Notes: generated from the sequence alone by a model not told the origin. A stretch of DNA of 64,000 nucleotides from UBA6109 sp035366835 (GCA_035366835.1 DAOSIS010000012.1:1-64000), one strand, 5' to 3'; shown: positions 11,138 to 20,446, numbered from the stretch's first letter. Translations and numbers: made by a program.

Positions 11138-11791
11138 TCAGTCGTCGAGGGCGACCAGGCCTTCGCGGATCGCGTACTTCGTCAGTTCGGCGACGCTCCG
11201 CATATTCAGCTTCTGCATGATATTCCGCCGGTGGGTTTCGACGGTCTTGATGCTCAGGTATACATGGGCGGCGATCTCCTTCGCCGTCAAGCCCTCGGCG
11301 AGGAGCTGGAGAATCTCGCGCTCCCTGGACGTCATCAGGTCCACTGCGGCGGGAGAGGACTCCATCATCTTGTGGAGATACCCCTTCACGACGACGTCGG
11401 CGATCCTGGGGCTCAGATAGGTATTGCCCGTCACGACCTGACGAATGGCCCCGGCGAGTTCGGCGAAGGCGCAGTCCTTCAGCAGATAACCCGATGCCCC
11501 GGCCTCCAGCATGCCGAGCACGAACCGGCGGTCCGAATGCATGGACAGGGCGATGACCTTGACGTCGGGAATCGCGCTGACGATCTTCCGCGTCGCCTCG
11601 ATCCCGTTCATGTCCGGCATGGAAACGTCCATGATGATCACATTGGGGAGCAGTTTCTCCGCCAGCGCAATGGCTTTCCGGCCGTTTTCCGCCTCGCCGA
11701 CAACTTCCATGCCCGCTTCCTTCTCGATCAGGGTGCGGAGACCGTCACGAAAGATATTGTGGTCATCGGCAAGGAGAACTCGAATTTCCAT
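11138..11791 (-). CDS. NarL/FixJ-type response regulator (orphan)
   Basis: 217 aa. The receiver domain (VLLADDHNIFRDGL; phospho-acceptor Asp55 in VIIMDVSMPDMNG; conserved Lys in SGYLLKD) is followed by a LuxR-type helix-turn-helix (LTSREREILQLLAEGLTAKEIA, about residues 150-210). No histidine kinase gene is adjacent, so its partner is elsewhere. Upstream on the minus strand lie a Rex-like palindrome (11898-11913) and a motif shared with the 20.4-kb promoter region, which hints at redox control of the regulator itself. Confidence 0.93.
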   Translation of the reverse strand: MEIRVLLADDHNIFRDGLRTLIEKEAGMEVVGEAENGRKAIALAEKLLPNVIIMDVSMPDMNGIEATRKIVSAIPDVKVIALSMHSDRRFVLGMLEAGASGYLLKDCAFAELAGAIRQVVTGNTYLSPRIADVVVKGYLHKMMESSPAAVDLMTSREREILQLLAEGLTAKEIAAHVYLSIKTVETHRRNIMQKLNMRSVAELTKYAIREGLVALDD

Positions 11792-11897
11792 CGCTCATCA
11801 TCCCCACAGACAGGCTCGCCGCGCCGCCCCGGCCCCTTTTCAGCCGCTCCGCCGGGACGGAACGCCGCGGCCGCCCGAAAGGTCCGGCCGCGCATTG

Positions 11898-11913
11898 TGT
11901 TATCAATATAACA
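11898..11913. promoter_or_regulatory. Candidate Rex (NADH/NAD+ sensor) operator
   Basis: A perfect palindrome TGTTAT-CAAT-ATAACA, read as TGTTA-N6-TAACA, which is the core of Rex boxes known from Desulfovibrio relatives. It lies about 107 bases upstream of the NarL-type regulator start, in the only stretch that can hold that gene's promoter. No rex gene is in the window, so the assignment rests on the motif alone. Confidence 0.42.
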
Positions 11914-12007
11914 GCATCAACCACACGCCGAAATCAGGTTATCCCTCATCCTGAACCGATCTTTCCCTCAAAGTTCCTCATCCATTGTCTGAGGACCGGT
12001 CAGGGAT

Positions 12008-12448
12008 TCAATCTTTCGTCAAAACGGCCCCTGTCACCGGGTCCATGTCGATCCGCATCGCTTTCTTTCGCGCGGACAGAAGGATCGTCGCACCCGTCAC
12101 GTTTCCGCCGGGCTGGAGAACGATGGCGTACGTCCCCTGCCGGATCTCGCCGGAGATGGGATCGACAATCCGGATCGCGGTCCCGGGCGGAATGCTCCTT
12201 GCCGGCTGTCCTTCCGTGGCGAAACTCCTCCCGTCCAGATCGATGAGAACGGTCCGGGTATCCATATTCATGCGGGACATGTGACGCGCATGCCGGATGG
12301 TTGCCGCGATTTCCCTTCCCGTGGCGTGAAGGCGGGCCGAAGGGAGAAACCCGGCGACGAAGACGGTGGACAGGCCCAAGACCAGGGTGACGAGCGAAAG
12401 AACGATGATCGTCTCCAGAAGCGTAAATCCTTTTTTCCCCATCTTCAT
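12008..12448 (-). CDS. gspH: Type II secretion minor pseudopilin GspH
   Basis: 146 aa. The prepilin signature is KKG-FTLLETIIVLSLVTLVLG: a short basic leader, the peptidase site Gly-Phe, Glu at +5 and a hydrophobic helix. The body (ATGREIAATIRHARHMS ... LIDLDGRSFATEG) fits the GspH/FimT family of minor pseudopilins, which cap the short T2SS pseudopilus. It is last in the minus-strand run gspE-gspF-gspH. The start is Met1 at 12448 or Met3 at 12442. Confidence 0.88.
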   Translation of the reverse strand: MKMGKKGFTLLETIIVLSLVTLVLGLSTVFVAGFLPSARLHATGREIAATIRHARHMSRMNMDTRTVLIDLDGRSFATEGQPARSIPPGTAIRIVDPISGEIRQGTYAIVLQPGGNVTGATILLSARKKAMRIDMDPVTGAVLTKD

Positions 12449-12488
12449 GGCCTGTCCCCGCCGGCGGAGAATCGAATGCCCCGCGGCC

Positions 12489-13685
12489 TCACAGCGGAAT
12501 GTCGGAGATGCTGAAGATCGCGAGCAGCATGGAAATCACGATGAAACCGATGATCAGTCCCATCACCAGGATCAGGGCCGGTTCGAGGAGTGACATGAAC
12601 CTCTTGACGGCCTGCCTCATGCTCTTTTCATAGATGACGGCGACCTTCATCAGCATCGCATCGAGCTGGCCCGTCTCTTCACCCACGGCAATCATGGAGA
12701 GGGCCATCGGGGGAAACACGCCCGCCCGCGAAAGGGGATCGGAGATGCCGCGCCCCTCTTTGGCCCCCTTCGAAACGGCCTCCACACGGCGGGCGATGAC
12801 CCGGTTGCCGATGACGTCCTTGGCATTGTTCAGGGCCTGAAGGAGAGACACTCCGCTGGCCAGGAGCGTTCCCAGGGTCCTGCAGAACCGCGCCGTTTCC
12901 AGCTTCCTGATCACATCCTCCATCAGCAGCAGTTTCAGGGCGTCCCACCGGTAACGTCCCCGTTCGGAAGCCACGGCATGCCTGAACAGGAGTCCCGCCG
13001 CAGCCAGCGCGATCAGGAGGATCCACCCGTAGGACGCGAGGAATTCGCTGGTGCTGAGGAGAATCTGCGTCGGTGCAGGCAGGGAAGACCCCAGTTCGGA
13101 GAAGATGACGGAGAATCTCGGCAGGACGAAGGTCAGGAGCAGGATGATGGATATCCCGCCCGTGAGCGCGAGAATCGTCGGGTAGATCATCGCCGAAACG
13201 ACGTGATCCCTCAGTTCCTTCGATGATTCGAGGAACTCGTTGAGCCTTTCCAGGACCGCATCCAGCACGCCGCCCGCCTCGCCTGCCCGGACCATGTTGA
13301 CATACAGCCTGGAGAAGATGTCCGGGTGCTTCTGGAGGGCATCGGAAAAGGAAATGCCTTCCCGGACGGACTTCAGCAGGGCCTGGACCATCTCCTTCAT
13401 TCCCCTGCGGTCCGAGATTTCGGAAATGACGTGGAGGCTCCTGTCCAGGGGCAGCCCCGCCGCGAGCAGGGTGGAGAGCTCCGACGTAAAGGTCATCAGA
13501 TCCCTTTTCGTGGCGCGGAACCGCATCCTCGACCCGAAGCCGCGCTCCGCGGGAGGGGTGACGGAGAGCGGGATCAGCCCCATGTTCTTGAGCCGCTCGA
13601 CGGCGTTCCTCTGATCGGCCGCCTCGATGACTCCTTCCGAGACCTCCCCTGCCAGGCTTGTCGAACGGTATGCGAAGACGGGCAT
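12489..13685 (-). CDS. gspF: Type II secretion inner-membrane platform protein GspF
   Basis: 398 aa, standard length. It has two T2SF domains (about 70-190 and 270-390), each ending in hydrophobic segments (LTGGISIILLLTFVLPRF; PALILVMGLIIGFIVISMLLA), plus WILLIALAAAGLLF. Signature stretches include LSTLLAAGLPLDRSLHVI and RTLGTLLASGVSLLQAL. GspF anchors the assembly ATPase GspE at the inner membrane. It starts one base after the gspE stop, so the two are coupled. Confidence 0.94.
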   Translation of the reverse strand: MPVFAYRSTSLAGEVSEGVIEAADQRNAVERLKNMGLIPLSVTPPAERGFGSRMRFRATKRDLMTFTSELSTLLAAGLPLDRSLHVISEISDRRGMKEMVQALLKSVREGISFSDALQKHPDIFSRLYVNMVRAGEAGGVLDAVLERLNEFLESSKELRDHVVSAMIYPTILALTGGISIILLLTFVLPRFSVIFSELGSSLPAPTQILLSTSEFLASYGWILLIALAAAGLLFRHAVASERGRYRWDALKLLLMEDVIRKLETARFCRTLGTLLASGVSLLQALNNAKDVIGNRVIARRVEAVSKGAKEGRGISDPLSRAGVFPPMALSMIAVGEETGQLDAMLMKVAVIYEKSMRQAVKRFMSLLEPALILVMGLIIGFIVISMLLAIFSISDIPL

Positions 13686-13686
13686 C

Positions 13687-15213
13687 TCAGGCCTCCTGGG
13701 TCACCCGGAACACCTCGTGCAGGGTCGTCATCCCCCAACGGACCTTTTCCGCACCGTCTTCCAGGAGGGTCTTCATCCCGAGTTTCCTCGCCGTCTGGCG
13801 CAGTTCATTCGCATCCGGGTTCCGGAGAATCAGTTTGCGGATGTCATCGTCGACCACGAGCAGCTCGAAGATGCCTTTTCTGCCGTAGTAGCCCGTGAAG
13901 GTGCACGCCTCGCATCCCCGCCCCCTGTAGAGCTCCACATCGCCGTCGAGACCGAAGATGGCCAGTTCTTCCCGGTTGACGGCGGAGACGTCGCGCTCCC
14001 TGCAGTTCGGGCAGATGACCCTCACGAGCCGCTGCGCCATGATGCCGCGGATCGTCGAAGACAGGAGGAAGCGCTCCACGCCGAGATCGAGCAGGCGGGT
14101 GACGGCGCTGGGCGCGTCGTTCGTATGCAGCGTGGAAAAGACCAGGTGGCCGGTCAGGGCGGATTGGACGGCGATCTCCGCCGTCTCCAGGTCCCGGATC
14201 TCGCCGATCATGATGACATCCGGGTCCTGGCGGACGATATGGCGCAGGGTATTGGCGAAGTTGAGGCCGATGCCGGGCTTCACCTGGATCTGGTTGACGC
14301 CCTTGAGCTGATATTCCACGGGGTCCTCGACCGTAATGATCTTGCGGTCCGGCGAATTGATCTCGTCCAGGGTGCCGTATAGGGTCGTCGTCTTGCCGCT
14401 GCCGGTGGGGCCGGTGACGAGGATGATGCCGTTGGGCTTCGAGATCAGCTTGTGAAACTGCGAGAGCGTATCTTCCGAGAACCCGAGGTGGCCGAGATGG
14501 ATGTCGATGCCCTCCTTGTCGAGGATTCTCATCACGACGGATTCTCCGTAGAGCACGGGGATGGTTGAAACGCGGAGGTCGATCTCCTTGCGGCCGACCT
14601 TGATCCGGATGCGGCCGTCCTGGGGAAGCCGCCTCTCGGCGATGTTGAGTTTCGCCATGATCTTGACCCTGGAGATGATGGCGGGGAGGAGCTTCTTCGG
14701 CGCCGTCTCCACGGGGTGGAGCACGCCGTCGATGCGGTAGCGGATCTTGAGGCTGTCCTCGAAGGGTTCGATGTGGATGTCGCTCGCCCTGCTCTCGAGG
14801 GCCCTGGTGATCAGGAGATTGACGAGCTTGATGATGGGCGCCTCCGACGCCAGGTTCTTGAGGTGCCCGACGTCCTCCCCCTCGTCGGCGACGAATTCGA
14901 ATTCGTTGCTGTCGATGTTTTCGATGATCTTGTTGATGTCCTGCGCTTCCTGCCCGTAGTACCGGGCGATGTAATCGTCGATCATCTTCCCGTCGCCGGA
15001 ATACACCTGCACATCGGCGCGCAGGGCGACCGCCAGCGAATCGATCACCTCCCGATCCCCGGGATCGGCCATAAGGACCTTGAGCAGATTGTTCTTGATC
15101 TCCAGGGGGACGAAGCGCTTTTCGCGGATGAACCGGGACGACAGGCCGTCGATCACGATGGGGACTTTCGGGAGCTGCTCCGCCTGGATTACCGGTACGG
15201 CCTGACGGCTCAT
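13687..15213 (-). CDS. gspE: Type II secretion assembly ATPase GspE
   Basis: 508 aa from the ATG at 15213; the frame is open to 15348, but that extension is basic and unlike the family. The N1E-type domain (about 1-130) precedes the ATPase: Walker A TGPTGSGKTTTLYG (about 266-279), Asp box ITVEDPVEYQ, Walker B VIMIGEIRDLETAEIA, His box LTGHLVFSTLHTND. The tetracysteine zinc site is split as CPNCRE and GCEACTFTGYYGRKG. GspE is the cytoplasmic motor of type II secretion. Together with gspF and gspH it is divergent from the FKBP/MCO pair, which makes the nearby oxidase a plausible cargo. Confidence 0.95.
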   Translation of the reverse strand: MSRQAVPVIQAEQLPKVPIVIDGLSSRFIREKRFVPLEIKNNLLKVLMADPGDREVIDSLAVALRADVQVYSGDGKMIDDYIARYYGQEAQDINKIIENIDSNEFEFVADEGEDVGHLKNLASEAPIIKLVNLLITRALESRASDIHIEPFEDSLKIRYRIDGVLHPVETAPKKLLPAIISRVKIMAKLNIAERRLPQDGRIRIKVGRKEIDLRVSTIPVLYGESVVMRILDKEGIDIHLGHLGFSEDTLSQFHKLISKPNGIILVTGPTGSGKTTTLYGTLDEINSPDRKIITVEDPVEYQLKGVNQIQVKPGIGLNFANTLRHIVRQDPDVIMIGEIRDLETAEIAVQSALTGHLVFSTLHTNDAPSAVTRLLDLGVERFLLSSTIRGIMAQRLVRVICPNCRERDVSAVNREELAIFGLDGDVELYRGRGCEACTFTGYYGRKGIFELLVVDDDIRKLILRNPDANELRQTARKLGMKTLLEDGAEKVRWGMTTLHEVFRVTQEA

Positions 15214-15668
15214 TTTCCGACCCTCGCCCTTCCTTCTTCTGCTGCGCAGATTTCCCCGCGCCTTTCCGGCCTGTTTCCGCCTTTCAGGAATCTCTTGCAC
15301 TTTTCGGTCCCCTTCTCCATCGGGCGGCGACGCGATTCCAGGGGACAATTCTCTTAATTCGTCATCGGGAAAAGGCTGAGGGTTCCCCGGGCGTTTTCAG
15401 GAGGGATCCGCGGGCATGCGCTCCCGCGTTTTTTCCGGATTCGCGCTGGGGGCCCCATCCGTTTTCAGCCCCGGTGTTTATCCGGTTCGGCGGCATCAAT
15501 TCAGACATCGAAAGGAAGAATTTGAGATTGCCCCCGATGGCGGGAGGCATCGCGGCAGGACTATTTTACAGCCGAGGCCGGGCGTCCAATCGGGCGAACC
15601 GGGCAGCGGGACGGTCAGGAAGGCGGCGAGCCTTCGCGTCCCGCGAAAACGGGCATCGGGAGGAATGC
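15214..15668. other. Divergent intergenic region between gspE and the FKBP/MCO genes
   Basis: About 455 bases between minus-strand gspE and plus-strand FKBP. Overlapping frames are open (the FKBP frame to 15474, the gspE frame to 15348), but none shows a family match. It must hold the promoters of both operons; no clear boxes could be assigned. Confidence 0.45.
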
Positions 15669-16355
15669 ATGATCAAGATCAAGATTCTGGCGGGGTTTTT
15701 CGGGATTCTGGGGATTGTGCTGATGGCGGGTACGTGTCCGGCGGCCGAGGAGACAAAACCGGCCACCGACGCACAGAAGATCAGCTACAGCATCGGCTAT
15801 CAGATCGGCGGCGATTTCCTGCGTCAGGGCTGGGAACTCGACGCCGGGATGCTGACGCAGGGCGTCCTGGATGCCGCAGGCAAGAGCGCCCCCAAGATTC
15901 CCCCTGCGCAGATGAACGCGATCCTGACGAACCTGAAGAAAAAGCTCGTGGCCGATCAGCGGGTGACGGTGAAGCAGGCCGAGGAGTCCTTCCTTGCCGC
16001 CAACGCGAAAAAGGAGGGCGTCGTCGTCCTGCCGGACGGGGTTCAGTACAAGGTGGTCAAGAGCGGCGACGGCAGGCAACCCACCATGAACGACGACGTC
16101 ACCATCCGGTATCGTGTCAGCCGCATCGACCAGCAGGAGATCCCCACAGGATATCCCGATGCCGGGCCGAGGACCTACCCCCTGAAGAAGGCCCTCCCCG
16201 GCCTGAAGGAAGTGCTGCTCCTGATGAAAGAAGGAGCGGTTTGGCAGGTCGTCCTTCCCCCAGGGCCCGCGCTGGGTTCGCGGGGGGAGGCGTTGGAAAA
16301 CGCCGGTGTCCTTGTCTATGAGCTGGAGCTGGTTTCCGTTCAACCCGGCAAGTGA
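15669..16355 (+). CDS. FkpA/Mip-like FKBP protein with degenerate active site
   Basis: 228 aa with a signal peptide (MIKIKILAGFFGILGIVLMAGTCPA). The N-terminal helical dimerisation region of FkpA/Mip proteins is present (DAQKISYSIGYQIGGDFLRQG). The C-terminal FKBP domain keeps the entry motif GVVVLPDGVQYKVVKSGDG but has lost the usual catalytic residues: no FD pair after the first strand, PGLKE in place of PGWxE, and GPALGS where LAYG is expected. It is probably a periplasmic chaperone rather than an active prolyl isomerase. The ATG has an AGGAATGC site; the oxidase gene follows 69 bases later. Confidence 0.82.
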   Translation: MIKIKILAGFFGILGIVLMAGTCPAAEETKPATDAQKISYSIGYQIGGDFLRQGWELDAGMLTQGVLDAAGKSAPKIPPAQMNAILTNLKKKLVADQRVTVKQAEESFLAANAKKEGVVVLPDGVQYKVVKSGDGRQPTMNDDVTIRYRVSRIDQQEIPTGYPDAGPRTYPLKKALPGLKEVLLLMKEGAVWQVVLPPGPALGSRGEALENAGVLVYELELVSVQPGK

Positions 16356-16424
16356 CCAGGGCGCCCAGATCAGGCGAAAAGGCCCTTGCGGCCTTCGCGC
16401 CTTCGCAAAGAGGAGGAAAGGAAA

Positions 16425-19400
16425 ATGAAAACCAGAGAATCAGGTCCGTGGCGCCTGAGGTGGGTCAGGGTTGTGAGTCTGGCCTGTATCGGAGCCTTTC
16501 TGTGTTTCACCGGCGGTCCGGCGTTTGCCCAGACCTATGTCCCGGGCGGAACGTTGGACCCGACAACCATTCCCAAGTACGTCATACCGCTGGTGATACC
16601 GCCGGAAATGCCGAAGAGCACGGCCTCTCCGGCGCCGGCCGCGGATTACGACATCGCCGTCCGCCAGTTCCAGCAGCAGATCCTTCCGGGCGGCATCTGG
16701 GGATCGTCATTCCCGAATCCCGCCGGCGGTGCCCCCGTAGGTCCCTTCCCGCCAACGACGGTCTGGAGTTACGGACGGGCTGAAGATCCGCCGCCCGATT
16801 CCTCAGGCATCGGCGGGGCCGTGGGCGTCGCGCCGGCGCAGAATTCGAGCTTCAACTACCCGGCCCTCACCGTCGAGAATACGTCGAACGTCGTCACGAC
16901 GGTCCGCTGGATCAACGGCCTGGTCGATGCCGCGGGGAATTATCTTCCGCACCTGCTCCCCGTCGATCAGACCCTGCACTGGGCCAATCCGCCCAATGCC
17001 AACTGCATCATGGGCGATCCCAATCGGACGGACTGCGAGACGGCCGTTCCCACGCCCTATACCGGACCGGTCCCCATCGTGACCCACGTGCACGGCGCAC
17101 ACGTCCAGCCGCACAGCGACGGCTACCCCGAGGCGTGGTGGCTTCCCGCCGCCAACAACATCCCCGCCGGTTACGCCCTGCGCGGATCGAACTACGGCCA
17201 GGCCGACAACACCAACACGGTCCCCGGGTCGGCATACTTCAGCTACGAGAACACACAGCCCGCGGCGACGATCTGGTTCCACGACCATGCCCTCGGCATG
17301 ACGCGGCTCAACGTCTATGCCGGTCCGGCCGGCTTCTGGCTCATCCGCGGCGGTGCTCATGATACGGCCGCCGGCGTTCTTCCCGGCCCGGCGCCGACCC
17401 TTGCCGGCGGCGATCCGAACTTCAATGCAACGGTCCGCGCGGCCATCCGCGAGGTTCCGATCGTGATCGAGGATCGTTCTTTCAACACCGACGGCTCCCT
17501 CTTCTATCCGCAGGACCGCACCTTCTTCGACGGCTTCACCGGCCCCTACATCGGCGGAACCGGGACGCCCGCCGGCCCTTCGGACATGTCCGGCATCTGG
17601 AACCCCGAGGCCTTCTTCAACACCATGGTGGTCAACGGGAACACCTGGCCGAAATTCGAAGTGGCCCCGGCGCGCTACCGCCTGAGGCTTCTGAACGGCT
17701 GCAATTCGCGGACGCTCAACCTCTCGCTGTTCGTCGTGAGCAGCGATCCCGATGGCATCCCCGGGAACGCCGATGATGTCCTGGGCGCCGAGGTTCCGAT
17801 CTACCAGATCGGGGGCGATCAGGGGTTCCTGCCCAATGTGGTGAAGATCGTGACGGGCTCCGTCACGACCCTTCCCGGCGACGGCACGGTCCCTGCGGCC
17901 GTGGCCGCTCCTGACGCCCGCCAGGCGCTGCTCATGATGTCCGCGGAGCGGGCCGACGTGATCGTCGATTTCAGCGGCATGGCCAACGGCACGCGGATCC
18001 GCATGATCAACACCGCGCCCGATGCGCCCTTCGGCGGTTTCCCGGCGCCGCCGTTCCTCCCCGGCGACGTTGCGGACGCTCTCACCAGCGGCCAGGTCAT
18101 GGATTTCATCGTCGACAACGCCTTGACGCAGCCGGGCGACGCGACCTGCATGCTGCCGAAAAACATCGTCCTCCCGGCGGAAGGGCCGCTCGGAGCGCCG
18201 AACAACACGCGCAAACTGTCGCTCAACGAAATGTCTTCGGACCAGGTCTGCGTGGAAATCGACGCGATGACCGGCGCGATCGTCGGAACGCTCTTCAGCA
18301 CATTCGCCGGCGATCCGAATTTCCTCGGCAACTGCGCCGCGGCCGCCACCACCGTTCCGGGCAACCTCCCGCAACCGATGGGGCCGCGCCAGGCGCTCGT
18401 GGGTGTCGTGACAACGGACGGCGTCGGAAATGTGGTCGCCCTGCCGAAGCGATGGGGGGATGCAATCACAGAAACGCCGCTTCTCAACAGCACCGAAGTC
18501 TGGGAAATCCACAATACCACGGCGGACGCGCATCCGATCCATCTGCACCAGGTGGCCTTCCAGGTAATCGAGCGCGAGGACCTGGATCCGGCAGCCCTCG
18601 CCTTGGGAAACCTGGTCCCGACGGGGGTGACCTATCCGGCGTTGCCCAACGAATCGGGCTACAAGGACACAGTCGCCTCCTATCCCGGCCAGATCACGCG
18701 CATCAAGGCCAAGTTCGACATCGCCGGCCTCTATGTCTGGCACTGCCACATCATCGAGCATGAAGACAACGAGATGATGAGACCCCTGTTCGTCAACGGG
18801 GACAGTCTCATTTATGTGTCGAACACCGGCTCCGGCGTCTCGCAATGGAATCTGGGCGTGTGGAGCCAGATCACGGCCAACGATCCTCTGCTCATGGCGG
18901 CCTCGGGCTCGACGATGTACGGGGCTTTTGGAACCGGGATCTGGGCATGGAACGGCACTGCCTGGAGCCAGATCACGGCCAGCAATCCGGAAGCGATGTC
19001 AGCGGCCGGAACGGTGCTGTACGGCGATTTCGACGCCGGCGGCATCTGGAAGTGGGACGGCACTGCCTGGGGCCAGATCACGGCCAGCAATCCGGAAGCG
19101 ATGTCGGCGGCCGNNNNNNNNNNNNNNNNNNNNNNNNNNNNNNNNNNNNNNNNNNNNNNNNNNNNNNNNNNNNNNNNNNNNNNNNNNNNNNNNNNNNNNN
19201 NNNNNNNNNNNNNGAACGGTGCTGTACGGCGATTTCGGGGCCGGCGGCATCTGGAAGTGGGACGGCACTGCCTGGAGCCAGATCACGGCCAGCAATCCGG
19301 AAGCGATGTCGGCGGCCGGAACGGTGCTGTACGGCGATTTCGGGGCCGGCGGCATCTGGAAGTGGGACGGCACGGCCTGGAACCGGATCTCTGCGGACAA

Positions 19401-19533
19401 TCCGCAGGCAATGATCGCCTCGGGTTCGATGCTGTACGTGAACCTCGGTGGAACCGGCATCTGGAAGTGGGACGGCGCATCCTGGAGCCAGATCACGGCT
19501 ACCGATCCGGCCATCATGGTGTCCGCCTACTGA
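16425..19533 (+). CDS. Secreted multicopper oxidase with C-terminal repeat propeller (interrupted by assembly gap)
   Basis: AGGAGG precedes the ATG. A signal peptide (LACIGAFLCFTGGPAFAQ) leads into a three-cupredoxin oxidase. Copper ligands are complete: HVHGAHVQPH (about 221-230), WFHDHALG (about 285), HPIHLHQV (about 703) and WHCHIIEHEDNEMM (about 771), giving the type 1 site and the type 2/3 cluster. From 18801 the protein becomes tandem repeats of about 35 residues (LYGDFGAGGIWKWDGTAW core). The 100 N at 19114-19213 shift the reading frame artificially; the flanks join in frame if the N are removed, and the stop is at 19533. Substrate unknown; metal or organic oxidation are both possible. 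A terminator follows. Confidence 0.9.
18801..19530 (+). repeat. 105-bp tandem repeats coding for propeller blades (oxidase 1)
   Basis: Six repeat units are visible, each about 35 residues, with the core LYGDFGAGGIWKWDGTAWSQ and a spacer ITASNPEAMSAAG. The units on either side of the N gap are about 97% identical in DNA (differences at only a few bases), so the array is young or homogenised. The first and last units are more divergent, as expected for the ends of a closed propeller. Confidence 0.9.
19114..19213. other. Assembly gap (100 N)
   Basis: Exactly 100 N, the usual placeholder for a gap of unknown size. It sits inside near-identical 105-bp repeats, which explains the failed assembly. 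100 is not a multiple of three, so automated gene calling breaks the oxidase gene here. Confidence 0.99.
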
Positions 19534-19600
19534 GACCTGAAGCCCTTGTCTCCATGGGGATCGGGTTGAAGGCGCGGACAGAAGAAATGAGGAACTCTGC

Positions 19601-19635
19601 TTCGGGGAGGGAGAAACCCCTCCCCGAATTTTTTT
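19601..19635 (+). terminator. Rho-independent terminator after oxidase 1
   Basis: TTCGGGGAGGG (19601-19611) pairs perfectly with CCCTCCCCGAA (19618-19628) around a 6-base loop, followed by seven T. The stem core (GGGGAGGG/CCCTCCCC) is the same as in the terminator after oxidase 2. Confidence 0.94.
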
Positions 19636-20021
19636 CTCCTGCCAGGGTGTTCCGGGGCTGGCGGCGGCCGCGGAGATCTGCCCTCGCCGGAACACAGGCG
19701 CCGACGGTCTCCCCGGTTCAGAGCCAATCCCTTCTGTGCGGCGCCCGAATCCGGAAGCACGAATCAGCCATTCCACCCCGCAATTTGAGCTTTCTCCCGA
19801 TGGAAGCGGTGCGCGCAGTCCTTATACTATCCTCAGCCGATTTCAGGCGATACAAACCCGCTGCAGGGCGGGCAAGGTCTTTTCCCCGAAGGAGGATGGA
19901 TCATGAACTTCCGGAAACGAGTCCATATCGTGAAATCCTGACACCCTGCGAAAATGATCGGACCGGCGCGGTCCGGATGCGCATCGCCGATGCCTGGGCA
20001 TGCGCTTGAAGGAGGCGGACG
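19636..20021 (+). promoter_or_regulatory. Leader region with a possible 12-codon peptide and alternative hairpins
   Basis: No full-size gene. AAGGAGG at 19889-19895 is followed by ATG 19903 and a 12-codon frame to TGA 19939-19941 (MNFRKRVHIVKS). After it come a 6-bp hairpin (GGACCG 19960-19965 / CGGTCC 19969-19974) and two mutually exclusive pairings: GCATC 19981-19985 with GATGC 19989-19993, or GCGCAT 19979-19984 with ATGCGC 20000-20005, just ahead of the ribosome site of the next gene. This looks like an attenuation leader, but only the sequence supports it. Confidence 0.3.
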
Positions 20022-20360
20022 ATGGAATACCTTCCTGTGGGTTTGTTTGCGGTGGCCGCCGTCGGCGGGCTGACGCTGGCGACCATGAAGTTCACGGGGA
20101 AAGGAATGCCCCTTGCCCTGGTCCTGGGGCACGGGATCTTCGCAGCGGCCGGTCTCGTCGCCCTGATCGCCAGGGTCCTTGATGACGGCAATATCCTGAT
20201 GAACGTATCGCTCCTGCTTTTCCTCGGCGTTGCGGCGGGCGGCTTCCTCCTCCTGGCGCTCGACCTGAAGAAGAAGCGGCAACCCGGCATTCTGATCGCG
20301 GCTCACGGGCTGGGCGGGGCGGTTTCGTTCGTGGTGCTCCTGATTTCCCTGTTCCGGTAG
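20022..20360 (+). CDS. Small four-helix membrane protein
   Basis: 112 aa. The ATG follows a strong GAAGGAGG. Four hydrophobic helices are visible: PVGLFAVAAVGGLTLATM, ALVLGHGIFAAAGLVALIA, NVSLLLFLGVAAGGFLLLAL and LGGAVSFVVLLISLF, with a basic loop KKKRQPG before the last. I recognise no named family and no catalytic motif. It is preceded by a possible attenuation leader and followed, after 273 bases, by the secreted OB-fold-like gene. Confidence 0.75.
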   Translation: MEYLPVGLFAVAAVGGLTLATMKFTGKGMPLALVLGHGIFAAAGLVALIARVLDDGNILMNVSLLLFLGVAAGGFLLLALDLKKKRQPGILIAAHGLGGAVSFVVLLISLFR

Positions 20361-20446
20361 ATTCGCCCGCGGACGCAGCAGGACCGGCCGCGGCGGGCGC
20401 GTCGACGTCGGCGTCGAAGAGCCCGCTCAGGCTTTTCGTAACCCCA

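Noticed and set aside
15214..15668. N-terminal extensions of gspE and of the FKBP gene into the divergent gap
   Set aside because: The added residues are basic and low-complexity, would remove the signal peptide from the N-terminus of FKBP, and lie in the region that must hold both promoters.
18801..19530. CRISPR array because of regular repeats
   Set aside because: The units are 105 bp, contiguous, without spacers, and in frame with the oxidase; they are protein repeats.
19214..20009. Continuation of the oxidase frame through the N gap to 20009
   Set aside because: The placeholder of 100 N shifts the frame; the translation after the gap in that frame is nonsense, whereas the correct frame resumes the repeats and stops at 19533.
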